From NCBI RefSeq assembly GCF_034009455.1, contig NZ_CP125380.1, positions 3,733,501 through 3,797,500 of the forward strand: DNA of 64,000 bases. Reading direction: 5' to 3'. This document shows, piece by piece, positions 9,433 through 17,977 of the stretch. Made by a program: the position numbers and the translations under genes. The first letter of the stretch is position 1. Each line of letters starts with the position of its first letter. This stretch comes from Pseudomonas sp. P5_109. Its GTDB lineage: Bacteria > Pseudomonadota > Gammaproteobacteria > Pseudomonadales > Pseudomonadaceae. The notes below the pieces were generated by a model. It saw nothing but the letters and a program-made list of their open reading frames with translations, did not search any database and was not told where the DNA came from.

Positions 9433-9522
9433 CGGACGCCAGCGATGGTCGTTAACGATAACGCGTGTGAACCGGATAAACGCGGCGTATTTGAGGCCAT
9501 CGCCGGCAAGCCGGCTCCTACA
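9433..9522. repeat. REPIN unit 2, left arm truncated
   Basis: Same core and right arm as unit 1, but the left arm is reduced to CGCCAGCGATGG. Comparison with the copy at 56.6 kb shows that the segment from GGTCCCTTG through the left REP head is missing here. Confidence 0.82.
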
Positions 9523-9547
9523 ACTACCCGGGAAGTACGCGGTCCCT

Positions 9548-9668
9548 TGTAGGAGCTGGCTTGCCAGCGATGGTCGTTAACGATAACGCGCGTGAACCGG
9601 ATAAACGCGGCGTATTTGAGGCCATCGCCAGCAAGCCGGCTCCTACAGTTTCTCGGGATTGCGTGAAG
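9548..9668. repeat. REPIN unit 3 with conserved tail
   Basis: Complete unit with both arms (TGTAGGAGCTGGCTTGCCAG ... GCAAGCCGGCTCCTACA). It is followed by a tail CGGGATTGCGTGAAGAA that recurs after the REP remnants at 13.08 kb and 56.80 kb, so the repeated unit is larger than the REPIN itself. Confidence 0.85.
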
Positions 9669-9836
9669 AACCAAAATTTAGCGGTTAGCGCACGTTGGCG
9701 TGCGAACTGACAGGTTGATCACACGACGGCGACAAAATTTCTACATTTGAGCCTTCATGATTTGGGTGGCTCATACGTCTAGTCATGTAAGAGCGCCCAC
9801 TTTTTTCCTGATCAGGCTCTGAAAAGGAGTTTTGCA

Positions 9837-10208
9837 ATGTACAACTCGCAACTGCCAACGGACGGTAGCAACGCGCCAAAGGGTACTTCCATGGGAGTCG
9901 GCGTATTCGAGCCGCGTAGCGATCGCCACGGCAACGAGCGGATCAGAATCCTGCTCAAGAGCTATGGCCTGCGTACCAGTCTGATTCGCCTGAAAGTCAT
10001 CGATGCCCTGCTGACGGCCGCCGAAAGCGACCGCAGCCTTGGTGTGCGTGGTGTGCACAGCCAATTGCTGGACCTTGACATTCCGCTGTCTTTTCTCAGC
10101 GTGCGTGAAGTGCTAAAGCGCTTGTGTAGCGAAGGCGTGATTGTGCTCAACCCGGACAAAAGCTACAGCCTGCATCCACAGGCTGCCGCCATCCTGCGCA
10201 ACCAGTGA
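9837..10208 (+). CDS. Fur-like winged-helix iron-responsive regulator (PA2384-like)
   Basis: A 123-residue basic protein. The central part (about residues 38-105, RTSLIRLKVIDALL ... LSVREVLKRLCSEGVI) is a winged-helix fold like the DNA-binding half of Fur. The metal-binding dimerisation half of true Fur is absent. In P. aeruginosa the homologous PA2384 lies next to pvdQ and is strongly induced by iron limitation; the order here is the same, separated by the REPIN array. The role is inferred as an iron-starvation regulator. ATG follows AAAAGGAG about 8 nt upstream. Without Fur's His/Cys ligands it probably does not sense metal directly. Confidence 0.75.
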   Translation: MYNSQLPTDGSNAPKGTSMGVGVFEPRSDRHGNERIRILLKSYGLRTSLIRLKVIDALLTAAESDRSLGVRGVHSQLLDLDIPLSFLSVREVLKRLCSEGVIVLNPDKSYSLHPQAAAILRNQ

Positions 10209-10216
10209 TCCAATGA

Positions 10217-10405
10217 TCAGGGCTTGACCTTGCGGCGCATCACACCATTGACGACCACCACGATCACCGCCACGCCAATGGCGATGTACTGGAACATCTT
10301 TTCGCTGATGACGCCGGTATTCTGCAACCAGGAAAGGCCAAACATGATCCCCAGTACTACCAGGGAGATCAGAATCGAGTATTTCAAACGTTGCGACTGA
10401 GTCAT
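10217..10405 (-). CDS. Small inner-membrane protein, two predicted helices
   Basis: 62 residues when started at the ATG at 10405, which has AGGA about 8 nt upstream; a longer frame upstream lacks such a site. Two hydrophobic helices are visible (about residues 9-28 and 36-53), ending in a basic RRKVKP tail, so the C-terminus probably lies in the cytoplasm. I do not recognise a function. It is convergent with the Fur-like gene, 8 nt apart. Confidence 0.65.
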   Translation of the reverse strand: MTQSQRLKYSILISLVVLGIMFGLSWLQNTGVISEKMFQYIAIGVAVIVVVVNGVMRRKVKP

Positions 10406-10561
10406 TGCGGGTTCCTGAATCTGAAAATGTATCCGGTTTGTATCGACGCGCATGCCAAGCGCTTACCCTGTTTCGGGGATAAGCGGCTACAAGCGGGGTC
10501 TCATGTTACAGCCGATGAAGAGTTTTAGCTTCATTGCGGCGATAACCATGAGGACTTTCAA

Positions 10562-10699
10562 ATGTTGCGTCGAATCACACTGCTGATTCCCCTGCTGGCC
10601 ATCCTGACCCTGAGCGGCTGCATTGTTTTCCCCCACGGGGGCTGGCACCACGACCACTACGACGGCCATGGCGGGCCGGGTTACTACCAACATCGTTAA
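10562..10699 (+). CDS. Small His/Gly-rich lipoprotein
   Basis: A 45-residue frame: MLRR, a hydrophobic stretch, then lipobox LSGC with Cys20 as the lipidation site. The mature part is only about 26 residues and rich in His, Gly, Asp and Tyr (GGWHHDHYDGHGG), suggesting possible metal contact. GAGGA lies about 8 nt before the ATG. Convergent with the LysR gene, 7 nt apart. Function unknown. Confidence 0.62.
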   Translation: MLRRITLLIPLLAILTLSGCIVFPHGGWHHDHYDGHGGPGYYQHR

Positions 10700-10706
10700 C
10701 AGTTGT

Positions 10707-11633
10707 TCAACCTGCAGAATCCTTCCTGTAGAAGTCATTGCCAGGCTGGGCACATAGCTCCACCAGCCAATCGACAAACACACGCACCCGCCGGGACAAC
10801 TGGCGGTGCGGCGGATACAGCGCTGTCATCGGCATGCCCGGTGGCGGCACTGCCTTCAACACTTCACACAAACGCCCCTCCTCGAGTTGCCGCGCCACGT
10901 GATAGTACGGCGTCTGCACCAACCCGTATCCCGCTTCGCACGCGGCCAGATAACCATCGGCACTGTTGACCGCCACCTGCTTGGGCAGGTCAACCTGCTG
11001 CACCTGGCCATTGACGACAAACTCCAGCCCATAACGTTTACCGCTACTGCTGTAGAAGTATTCGACCATCTGGTGACCGTGCAGGTCATCCAGTGTATGG
11101 GGCGTCCCGTGCCGTTGCAGATAGTCGGGGCTGGCACAGGTCACCTGATCCATCATTACCAGCGGCCGCGCCACCAGTGAATCGTCCAGCGGCGAGCCAC
11201 CGCGCAATACACAATCGACGCCCTCGCGAATCAGGTCGACCGGGCGGTCATTCAAGCCGATTTCCAGTTCGATCAACGGATAGCGGGCCGTGAATTGCGG
11301 CAGTGCCGGAATCACCACCTGGCGCCCCACTCCCGCCGGCATGTCCACGCGCAGCAACCCCTTGGGATTGTGGCGTGCGGCGCTAAACACCGCTTCGGTC
11401 TCTTCAAGATCCGCCAGCAAGCGCACGCAACGCGGGTAGTAGGCCGCACCGTCGAGCGTCAGGCTGATCTGCCGCGTGGTGCGTTGCAGCAGTTGCACCC
11501 CCAGATGCGCCTCCAGTTGCTTGATCAGGATAGTCACCGAAGCCCGGGGCAATTGCAGGCTGTCGGCGGCCCTGGCAAAGCCACCGAGCTCGACGATTCG
11601 GGTAAAGACGCGCATGGCGTTGAAACGGTCCAT
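10707..11633 (-). CDS. LysR-family transcriptional regulator (CrgA-like)
   Basis: A 308-residue protein. The N-terminal HTH (about residues 1-60, FNAMRVFTRIVELGGFARAA) is followed by a LysR effector-binding domain (about 88-295). The start is set at the ATG at 11633, preceded by GTGGAG; an upstream GTG at 11648 would add five residues. It is divergent from an aldo-keto reductase gene, the classical arrangement for a LysR activator of its neighbour, so it probably regulates that gene in response to an unknown, perhaps quinone or aldehyde, ligand. Confidence 0.88.
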   Translation of the reverse strand: MDRFNAMRVFTRIVELGGFARAADSLQLPRASVTILIKQLEAHLGVQLLQRTTRQISLTLDGAAYYPRCVRLLADLEETEAVFSAARHNPKGLLRVDMPAGVGRQVVIPALPQFTARYPLIELEIGLNDRPVDLIREGVDCVLRGGSPLDDSLVARPLVMMDQVTCASPDYLQRHGTPHTLDDLHGHQMVEYFYSSSGKRYGLEFVVNGQVQQVDLPKQVAVNSADGYLAACEAGYGLVQTPYYHVARQLEEGRLCEVLKAVPPPGMPMTALYPPHRQLSRRVRVFVDWLVELCAQPGNDFYRKDSAG

Positions 11634-11750
11634 TGCTGGCTCCACCACTGGATTGTTTAGAAATTACGAATAGTGATAGCCGTTTTAGCGTGTTTATCTT
11701 GTTTCTGTCGAGGCGAACAATGGCCATTCACATCACAGGGAGCTGATTTC

Positions 11751-12746
11751 ATGTACACACGTCAATTGGGAAAGAACGGTCCGCAGGTCTCGGCCATTGG
11801 CCTCGGCTGCATGGGCATGACGGACTTCTACACCACCGGCACGGATACCCGCGAAGCCACGGCGACCCTGCATCGCGCATTGGAACTGGGCGTCACCCTG
11901 CTCGACACCGCCGATATTTACGGCCCGCACACCAACGAAGAACTGATCGGCAAGGCGATTGCCGGCAAGCGCGACCAGGTGTTCCTGGCCAGCAAGTTCG
12001 GGATCGTCCGTGACCCGGCGAACCCTGTTGCCCGGGGCGTCAACGGTCGGCCGGAGTACATTCGCCAATCCATCGACGGCAGCTTGAAGCGCCTCGGCGT
12101 GGACACCCTCGACCTGTATTACCAGCACCGCATCGACCCGCAGGTGGCTATTGAAGAAACCGTCGGCGCCATGGCCGAACTGGTCCGTGCTGGCAAGGTG
12201 CGTTATCTGGGCTTGAGCGAGGCCTCGGCGGCAACCCTGGAACGGGCGCACAAGGTTCACCCGATCAGTGCGCTACAGAGTGAATACTCATTGTGGAGCC
12301 GTGATCAGGAAGAAAACGGTTGCCTGGCGGCCTGCCAGCGCCTGGGTGTTGCCTTTGTGCCCTACAGCCCGTTGGGTCGAGGGTTTCTGACCGGCGCATT
12401 GACCAGCCCGGATGATTTCGCGGCAGACGACTACCGCCGTTTCAGCCCGCGTTTCCAGGGCGAAAACTTCGCGAAAAACCTGCTGCTGGTGCAACAGGTT
12501 CAAGCGCTGGCGGCGGAAAAAGGCGTGACGGCGGGCCAACTGGCGCTGGCGTGGGTGCTGGCCCAAGGTGACCATGTGATTCCGATTCCTGGCACCAAAC
12601 AACGCAAATACCTGGAAGAAAACGTGGCCGCCCTGGAGGTGACGCTGAACGCCGAGGAACTGCAGGCGCTGGAGGCGATCTTTCCGGCGAATGCCACCGC
12701 TGGCCTGCGTTATCCGGAAGAAGTCATGAAACTGCTGGACCGCTAA
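11751..12746 (+). CDS. Aldo/keto reductase
   Basis: 331-residue NADPH-dependent oxidoreductase with the AKR (beta/alpha)8 fold. Visible signatures: [12 protein letters not shown] near the N-terminus, the LLDTADIYG active-site segment (Asp and Tyr), a catalytic Lys in [15 protein letters not shown] with the active-site His, and the NADP-binding end IPIPGTKQ. The YQHRIDP pattern places it with the AKR13/YakC-like group acting on aldehydes. Start ATG 11751 has GGGAG 9 nt upstream. Divergent LysR gene likely controls it. Physiological substrate unknown. Confidence 0.9.
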   Translation: MYTRQLGKNGPQVSAIGLGCMGMTDFYTTGTDTREATATLHRALELGVTLLDTADIYGPHTNEELIGKAIAGKRDQVFLASKFGIVRDPANPVARGVNGRPEYIRQSIDGSLKRLGVDTLDLYYQHRIDPQVAIEETVGAMAELVRAGKVRYLGLSEASAATLERAHKVHPISALQSEYSLWSRDQEENGCLAACQRLGVAFVPYSPLGRGFLTGALTSPDDFAADDYRRFSPRFQGENFAKNLLLVQQVQALAAEKGVTAGQLALAWVLAQGDHVIPIPGTKQRKYLEENVAALEVTLNAEELQALEAIFPANATAGLRYPEEVMKLLDR

Positions 12747-12752
12747 GGGTCA

Positions 12753-12782
12753 CCGGCCCGCTCAATGAACCGGGCGGGCCGG
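12753..12782 (+). terminator. GC-rich hairpin after the aldo/keto reductase
   Basis: CCGGCCCGC / GCGGGCCGG stem, beginning 7 nt after the stop. No T-run follows, so termination strength is uncertain. Confidence 0.45.
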
Positions 12783-13037
12783 GCAACATGGCGTCAAGCC
12801 TTGGCCGGGAGACCAATTCCAGATCGCAAAAGCAAGATCAAAAGATCGTCCGAACGCGGCCCGAGCCTTCGGCAACTCCTACAGGGGAACGCGTGCACCA
12901 CCAAACAACGAGGTTGAGCGTTAGCTCGCCTCGCGGTGCTTTTGCGCCAAGTGACCCGCCGTAAGGGCGGAACCAATAGTCGCCGTTACCGCAAAAGTGG
13001 ATATATACACCACCAACAAAATACGCCAGCCGCGATG

Positions 13038-13097
13038 CCGCCATCGCCAGCAAGCCGGCTCCTACAGGTATCGGTGTTCGCCGGGATTGCATGAAGA
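13038..13097. repeat. Truncated REP arm plus conserved tail
   Basis: CCATCGCCAGCAAGCCGGCT followed by CCTACAGG matches the right arm of the 9.6-kb REPIN. The following GTATCGGTGTTCGCCGGGAT and GCATGAAGAA match the tail after the 56.7-kb array. The left arm is gone. Confidence 0.75.
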
Positions 13098-13303
13098 ACT
13101 TTTTTGAAACCGGGAATCAAGTAGACACGCACCTTCGGCATTTGAACCTGACGAATTTGTAATGTGCCCCTCATCTGCCCGACAGCCTTGATCTACCATC
13201 ATCGAAGCGCGGATCCTTGTAGCAATTCGAAACACTCCTTGAATGCCTGACCGGAAAAAATGGTCAGAATGCGTTTTTTTGCCAGTTAGCCGAGACGAAT
13301 CCC

Positions 13304-13750
13304 ATGCGAAATCCTCTGCGTCTGATCGCCCTGAGCGCCCTGTTCATCTCCTCGCTGGCCCAGGCCGCCGACCTCATTCCGATCGAGGTTCATCGCGACG
13401 CCAATTGTGGTTGCTGCAAAAAGTGGATCACCCATCTGGAAGCCAATGGTTTCAAGGTCGAGGACCACGTCGAAGCCAACATGAGTGAGTTCAAGCAACA
13501 GCACGGCGTGCCACCGCGCCTGGCGTCGTGCCACACGGCGTTGATCAACGGAAAATTCGTCGAAGGTCATGTCCCGGCCGACCAGGTCGTGGCCCTGAGC
13601 AAGCGCGACGACCTGTTGGGTGTCGCGGCCCCTGGCATGCCCATGGGGTCGCCCGGTATGGAAATGGACGGCATGAGCGATGCCTATCAGGTCATCGGCC
13701 TGAAAAAGGACGGCACTGACGTGGTGGTTGCGGACTACCCCGCCCATTGA
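13304..13750 (+). CDS. Exported DUF411 metal-binding protein
   Basis: 148 residues. Residues 1 to about 21 are a signal peptide (ending AQAA). The mature protein is a thioredoxin-like DUF411 domain with the hallmark Cys35-Gly-Cys37-Cys38 cluster, plus later Cys/His (SCHTA, EGHVPAD) and a Met-rich loop (PGMPMGSPGMEMDGM). DUF411 proteins are periplasmic and commonly linked to copper handling; that role is inferred. The 3' end overlaps the next gene by 4 nt, so the two are probably translationally coupled. Confidence 0.88.
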   Translation: MRNPLRLIALSALFISSLAQAADLIPIEVHRDANCGCCKKWITHLEANGFKVEDHVEANMSEFKQQHGVPPRLASCHTALINGKFVEGHVPADQVVALSKRDDLLGVAAPGMPMGSPGMEMDGMSDAYQVIGLKKDGTDVVVADYPAH

Positions 13751-14184
13751 TTTGGGGTGCGTACTTCGGGCTGTTTTTCGCGGCATTCGGTGCCGCCACG
13801 CTACTGCCGTTGCAATCCGAAGCCGTGCTGGTCGGACTGCTGCTCAGCGATCGGTACTGGCTCTGGGCACTGCTGGCGGTGGCAACGCTTGGCAACGTCC
13901 TGGGGTCGCTGTTTAACTGGTGGCTGGGGCGTCGAATCGAACGGTTCCGCGACCGGTGCTGGTTTCCGGTGAGCCCCCGACACCTGGAAAAAGCCCGGCT
14001 GCATTATCAACGCTGGGGTCATTGGTCGTTGCTGCTCAGTTGGCTGCCGGTGATCGGCGATCCGCTGACGCTGGTCGCCGGGGTCATGCGCGAGCCCCCA
14101 GGGCGCTTCCTGCTGATCGTCACCTTGGCCAAAGGCGCCCGTTACGGCGTGCTGGCCCTGGTGACATTGGGCTGGATGGGTTGA
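13747..14184 (+). CDS. YqaA/DedA-family membrane protein
   Basis: 145 residues with four hydrophobic segments and the conserved LFFAAFGAATLLPLQSE / GNVLGS / LPVIGDPLTLVAGV signatures of YqaA-type SNARE-associated (DedA-related) proteins, which sit in the inner membrane and may transport lipids. The only plausible start is a TTG at 13747 that overlaps the upstream TGA (TTGA). This indicates re-initiation after the DUF411 gene. Function in this operon is unknown; a link to envelope metal homeostasis is speculation. Confidence 0.82.
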   Translation: MIWGAYFGLFFAAFGAATLLPLQSEAVLVGLLLSDRYWLWALLAVATLGNVLGSLFNWWLGRRIERFRDRCWFPVSPRHLEKARLHYQRWGHWSLLLSWLPVIGDPLTLVAGVMREPPGRFLLIVTLAKGARYGVLALVTLGWMG

Positions 14185-14269
14185 ACCTTCGAGGGCGGCG
14201 ATTGCCTGTGGTTAATGCCGCCCTAATCGAACCGATCCAGCATGGGCGGATTTTCCATGGAGCTGTCCC

Positions 14270-15295
14270 ATGCCGCGCCCCTTCTCCTGCTGGTTATCCG
14301 GCCTGTTGCTGACCGCCGCCCTGCCCGTCATCGCCCACGCCGAAGGGCCGGAATATGGCCCGCAACTCCAGGGTTTCGACTATCCGTACACACTCAAGCA
14401 CTTCGCCTTCGAATCCCAGGGCCAATCCCTGCAAATGGGCTACATGGACGTCGCCGCCCACGGCAAGGCCAATGGCCGCAGCGTGGTGCTGATGCACGGC
14501 AAGAATTTCTGCGGCGCCACCTGGGACACCTCGATCAAGGCCCTCAGCGACGCCGGCTATCGGGTCATCGCCCCGGACCAGATCGGCTTCTGCACCTCCA
14601 GCAAACCGGCGCACTATCAGTACAGCTTCCAGCAACTGGCGACGAACACCCAGCAATTGCTCAAGGCGCTGGGCATCCAGAAAGCCACCCTGCTGGGGCA
14701 TTCCACCGGCGGCATGCTCGCCACCCGCTATGCCTTGCAATACCCCGAACAGGTCGAGCAACTGGCGCTGGTCAACCCCATTGGCCTGGAAGACTGGAAA
14801 GCCCTGGGCGTCCCCTATCGCACCGTTGACCAATGGTACGAACGCGAACTCAAGCTCAGCGCCGACGGGATCCGCACCTACGAGCGCAACACCTATTACG
14901 GCGGCCGCTGGAAACCGGAATTCGATCGCTGGGTCGACATGCTCGCCGGCCTGAACAAAGGCCCGGGGCATACGCAAGTCGCGTGGAACTCGGCGCTGAT
15001 CTACGACATGATCTTCACCCAACCGGTGTACTACGAATTCCACAACCTGAAGATGCCGACCCTGCTGTTGATCGGTACGTCCGACACCACCGCCATCGGC
15101 AGTGACATCGCCTCCCCCGAGGTCAAGGCGAAGATCGGCCACTATGACGTCCTCGGCAAGCAAGTGGCCAGGCTGATTCCCCAGTCCACGCTGGTCGAAT
15201 TCCCGGGCATGGGCCACGCGCCGCAGATGGAACAACCGGCACAATTCCACCAGGCCCTGCTCGCCTGGCTGAACAAGACCAACCCCGTGCGTTGA
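14270..15295 (+). CDS. Exported alpha/beta hydrolase
   Basis: 341 residues: a signal peptide (about 1-24, cleaved near AHA-EG), an HGKNFCG oxyanion-hole segment, the GHSTGG nucleophile elbow with Ser145, an Asp in GTSDTTAIG and His in PGMGHAPQ to complete a catalytic triad. Periplasmic location is inferred from the signal peptide. GGAG lies 8 nt before the ATG. The next gene begins 13 nt after its stop, so the two are likely co-transcribed. Substrate unknown. Confidence 0.88.
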   Translation: MPRPFSCWLSGLLLTAALPVIAHAEGPEYGPQLQGFDYPYTLKHFAFESQGQSLQMGYMDVAAHGKANGRSVVLMHGKNFCGATWDTSIKALSDAGYRVIAPDQIGFCTSSKPAHYQYSFQQLATNTQQLLKALGIQKATLLGHSTGGMLATRYALQYPEQVEQLALVNPIGLEDWKALGVPYRTVDQWYERELKLSADGIRTYERNTYYGGRWKPEFDRWVDMLAGLNKGPGHTQVAWNSALIYDMIFTQPVYYEFHNLKMPTLLLIGTSDTTAIGSDIASPEVKAKIGHYDVLGKQVARLIPQSTLVEFPGMGHAPQMEQPAQFHQALLAWLNKTNPVR

Positions 15296-15308
15296 AGAGG
15301 AAAGGCTG

Positions 15309-16262
15309 ATGCCTGTACAGATTGCAGTGCTTGATGATTGGCAGGATGTGGCGCGGGATGTGGTGGACTGGTCGGCGCTGGACAGCGTCGGCCAGGTGAG
15401 TTTTCTCCACGACTACCCCGCCGACAACCAGGCCCTGGCCGAGCGCCTGGCCGGCTTTGAGGTGATTTGCGTGATGCGTGAGCGCACCCGCTTCGATGAA
15501 GACCTGCTGCGTCGCCTGCCGAAGCTCAAGCTGCTGGTGACCGGCGGCATGCGCAACGCGGCCCTGGACCTGAAAGCCGCCGCGGCGCTGGGCATTCAGG
15601 TCAGTGGGACCGACAGCTACAAACACGCCGCACCGGAACTGACCTGGGCGCTGATCATGGCGGCGACCCGCAACCTGGTGGTCGAAGCCAATGCCTTGCG
15701 TGCCGGCCAGTGGCAACAAGGCCTGGGCGGCGACCTGCACGGCAAGACATTGGCGATCCTCGGCCTTGGCAGCATCGGCCAGCGTGTCGCGCAGTTCGGC
15801 CAGGTGTTCGGCATGCGCGTCATCGCCTGGAGTGAAAACCTCACCGCCGAACGCGCGGCGCAGGTCGGTGTGACCTATGTCGGCAAGCAGGAACTGTTCG
15901 AGCAGGCTGATGTGCTGTCAGTGCACCTGGTACTCAGCGAGCGCAGCCGGGGCCTGGTGGATGCACAAGCCCTGGGCTGGATGAAGCCCACGGCGCTGCT
16001 GGTGAATACCGCTCGCGGGCCGATTGTCGATGAAGCGGCGCTGATCAAGGCGCTACAGAAACGGCGGCTGGCCTGCGCCGCACTGGACGTCTTCGAGCAT
16101 GAGCCGCTGCCCGCCCACCATCCGTTCCGGACCCTGGACAACGTGCTGGCGACGCCCCATGTCGGGTACGTCAGTCAACAGAACTACCAGCTGTTTTTCT
16201 CGCAGATGATCGAGGATATCCAGGCCTGGTCGGCAGGGGCTCCGATACGTTTGCTGGGGTGA
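15309..16262 (+). CDS. D-2-hydroxyacid dehydrogenase family protein
   Basis: 317 residues, NAD(P)-dependent. The Rossmann motif G152-L-G-S-I-G157 lies in the cofactor domain, and the catalytic set is Arg236 (NTARGPIVDE), Glu265 (FEHEPLP) and His284 (TPHVGY). The first 100 residues form the substrate-binding domain. Strong RBS (GAGGAAAGG) before ATG. Probably in an operon with the exported hydrolase; reaction direction and substrate are not evident. Confidence 0.9.
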   Translation: MPVQIAVLDDWQDVARDVVDWSALDSVGQVSFLHDYPADNQALAERLAGFEVICVMRERTRFDEDLLRRLPKLKLLVTGGMRNAALDLKAAAALGIQVSGTDSYKHAAPELTWALIMAATRNLVVEANALRAGQWQQGLGGDLHGKTLAILGLGSIGQRVAQFGQVFGMRVIAWSENLTAERAAQVGVTYVGKQELFEQADVLSVHLVLSERSRGLVDAQALGWMKPTALLVNTARGPIVDEAALIKALQKRRLACAALDVFEHEPLPAHHPFRTLDNVLATPHVGYVSQQNYQLFFSQMIEDIQAWSAGAPIRLLG

Positions 16263-16289
16263 TACCGCATCATTTCGACGAAAATCCAA

Positions 16290-16379
16290 TGTGGGAGCGG
16301 GCTCGCTCGCGAAGGCGGTGGGTCAAGCAACATCAATGCTGCCTGACACTCCGCCTTCGCGAGCAAGCCCGCTCCCACA
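16290..16379. repeat. REPIN (TGTGGGAGCGGGCTTGCTCGCG family)
   Basis: GTGGGAGCGGGCTCGCTCGC and GCGAGCAAGCCCGCTCCCAC arms, inverted, about 50 nt apart. It lies between convergent genes. Confidence 0.9.
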
Positions 16380-16386
16380 GGGAACT

Positions 16387-17160
16387 TCAGCGCCCCTTCT
16401 TCACCGCGACGAACGCGACTGTCTCATAGGGAACGGTCACCACGTCCTTGTCGCGCAATTCAGGTTCATTGGCGATCAGCGCTCGTATCTGCTCATCGAC
16501 CCGCGCCCGCCCCTGCGCCGGCAACGCTGCAATGAAACTGGTGGAACGCACCCGGTTGTAAATCACGTCCTCCGGCGCGCCTGTGTGGCTGTGGCTGAAA
16601 TGCTGCTCACGCAGCGGTCCGAAGGCCGGATGCGGGAACGCGTGGCGCCAGGCTCCGGTGTAGAAGCGAGGAGTATCGCCTTCCAGTGCATTGACGATCG
16701 CATCCAGTTTCGGCACCCAGCCCACCCTGGTATCGCGCAGGTTCCACACCAGCCCCAGCTTGCCTCCAGGCTTGAGCACCCGGGAGATCTCGGTCAGCGC
16801 ATCAGCACTGGCAAACCAGTGAAAGGCCTGTGCACACACCACCACGTCCACAGAGGCATCCGGCAGGGGTAAATCCGTGGCCGTACCGTTGACCGCCAGC
16901 ACCCCGGGAAACGTCGTGGACAGTTTTTCCAGCATCTGCGGCACCGGTTCCACGGCAATCACCTGGGCCCCGGTGCTCAGCAGTCGAGCGGTGAACTTGC
17001 CGGTACCGGCGCCCAGGTCGATCACGGTTTTATCCGCATTCAAATCCAGGGTTGCGCTCAACCAGTCGGCCACTTGTGGCGGATAGTCCGGGCGTCCGCG
17101 CACGTAGGTGTCGGCAGCGAACTTGTACCCGGCTGTCGAATGATGGACTTGATCTCTCAT
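16387..17160 (-). CDS. Class I SAM-dependent methyltransferase
   Basis: 257 residues from the ATG at 17160 (GTGGAG upstream); an open frame continues 44 codons upstream but lacks a site. Motif I VIDLGAGTGKF binds SAM; the acidic loop AVEPVPQM, a VDVVVCAQAFHWF motif and LKPGGKLGLVWN follow in the usual order of the Methyltransf_11 / UbiE-like group. Cytoplasmic, substrate unknown, monocistronic. Confidence 0.87.
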   Translation of the reverse strand: MRDQVHHSTAGYKFAADTYVRGRPDYPPQVADWLSATLDLNADKTVIDLGAGTGKFTARLLSTGAQVIAVEPVPQMLEKLSTTFPGVLAVNGTATDLPLPDASVDVVVCAQAFHWFASADALTEISRVLKPGGKLGLVWNLRDTRVGWVPKLDAIVNALEGDTPRFYTGAWRHAFPHPAFGPLREQHFSHSHTGAPEDVIYNRVRSTSFIAALPAQGRARVDEQIRALIANEPELRDKDVVTVPYETVAFVAVKKGR

Positions 17161-17410
17161 GGCAATTCTCCACTGCAATGGCGAATGCGCACGAGCATAG
17201 CGCCTGGATGTAAGCTTTCCTTGAAAACACTGGCAGAACGTAATGAATAATTGTTCATGCTGCGGTGTTCTCATGACATTCACCATGAACATGAGATTGC
17301 CGGCGCAGCCGGTCCATTCAAATGTTCAGGCCGCTGGCTGTCTCAACCTTGCGCTGCATCCGGCGGGGCGCAACATGATCTCAAACGCATGAATCGATGG
17401 AGCAAAGCCC

Positions 17411-17953
17411 ATGAATATTCGTTTTGCCGTTCTGATGACCCCGCTTTTACTGACCGTTGCGCTGTCCGGCTCGCTCGCCCTGGCCAACGGGGGCGGTGGC
17501 GGTGACGAGCCGCCGGCCAAACCCAATTGCCCCAAGGGCCAGGTGCTGGATACCCGGTCGCAGCGCTGCGTCAAGCAGACCAGCAACCTGGTGCCTGACG
17601 AAGACCGTACCAACTATGCCTATCAACTGGCCAAGGACGGGCGTTATGAAGAAGCCCTGGCGCTGCTCGACACGCTGAAACAACCAAATACCGCAAAAGC
17701 GCTGAACTATCGCGGCTACGCCACGCGTAAACTAGGGCGTACCGACGAAGGCATCGGTTATTACCTGCAATCGGTGAAACTCGACCCGCAGTACGCGCAA
17801 GTCCGCGAATACCTCGGCGAGGCCTATGTGATCAAAGGCCGGCTGGATCTCGCGCAGGAGCAACTGCAGCAGATCAAATCCATCTGTGGCAGTACCCAGT
17901 GCGAGGAGTACGAGGACCTGGCCGAAGCCATCAACGGTTCATCGAAAACCTGA
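17411..17953 (+). CDS. Exported TPR protein
   Basis: 180 residues. Residues 1 to about 25 are a signal peptide, followed by a glycine-rich linker and a Cys-containing CPKGQVLDTRSQRCV segment. Residues about 68-160 form two to three tetratricopeptide repeats (NYAYQLAKDGRYEEALALLD, ALNYRGYATRKLGRTDEGIG, VREYLGEAYVIKGRLDLAQE). Two Cys near the C-terminus (ICGSTQC) may pair. It lies 24 nt before the ECF sigma gene, suggesting one unit with the sigma/anti-sigma pair and a role as their envelope partner or target. Confidence 0.85.
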   Translation: MNIRFAVLMTPLLLTVALSGSLALANGGGGGDEPPAKPNCPKGQVLDTRSQRCVKQTSNLVPDEDRTNYAYQLAKDGRYEEALALLDTLKQPNTAKALNYRGYATRKLGRTDEGIGYYLQSVKLDPQYAQVREYLGEAYVIKGRLDLAQEQLQQIKSICGSTQCEEYEDLAEAINGSSKT

Positions 17954-17977
17954 CAACCCGAGCGGACGGAGGTCGCC

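Larger units (their letters stand above)
9184..9836. other. Gene-free stretch holding a tandem REPIN array
   Basis: 653 bases without a supportable gene. It holds the pvdQ upstream region (to about 9300), three REPIN units (9305-9668) and the promoter region of the Fur-like gene (9670-9836). A GCTAAATTTT sequence on the minus strand occurs on both sides of the array (9269-9278 and 9673-9682). Confidence 0.8.
12747..13303. other. Gene-free stretch with decayed repeats
   Basis: 557 bases with no supportable gene. It holds the hairpin above, a low-complexity AGATCGCAAAAGCAAGATC block around 12821-12846, and a REP right arm at 13038-13067 followed by the CCGGGATTGCATGAAGAA tail (13080-13097). 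The last 100 bases are the upstream region of the DUF411 gene. Confidence 0.7.

Noticed and set aside
9300-9670. Regularly spaced repeats at 9.3-9.7 kb considered as a CRISPR array
   Set aside because: The units are themselves inverted repeats of about 100 bp with near-identical interiors. There are no short direct repeats with unique spacers and no cas genes; they are REPINs.
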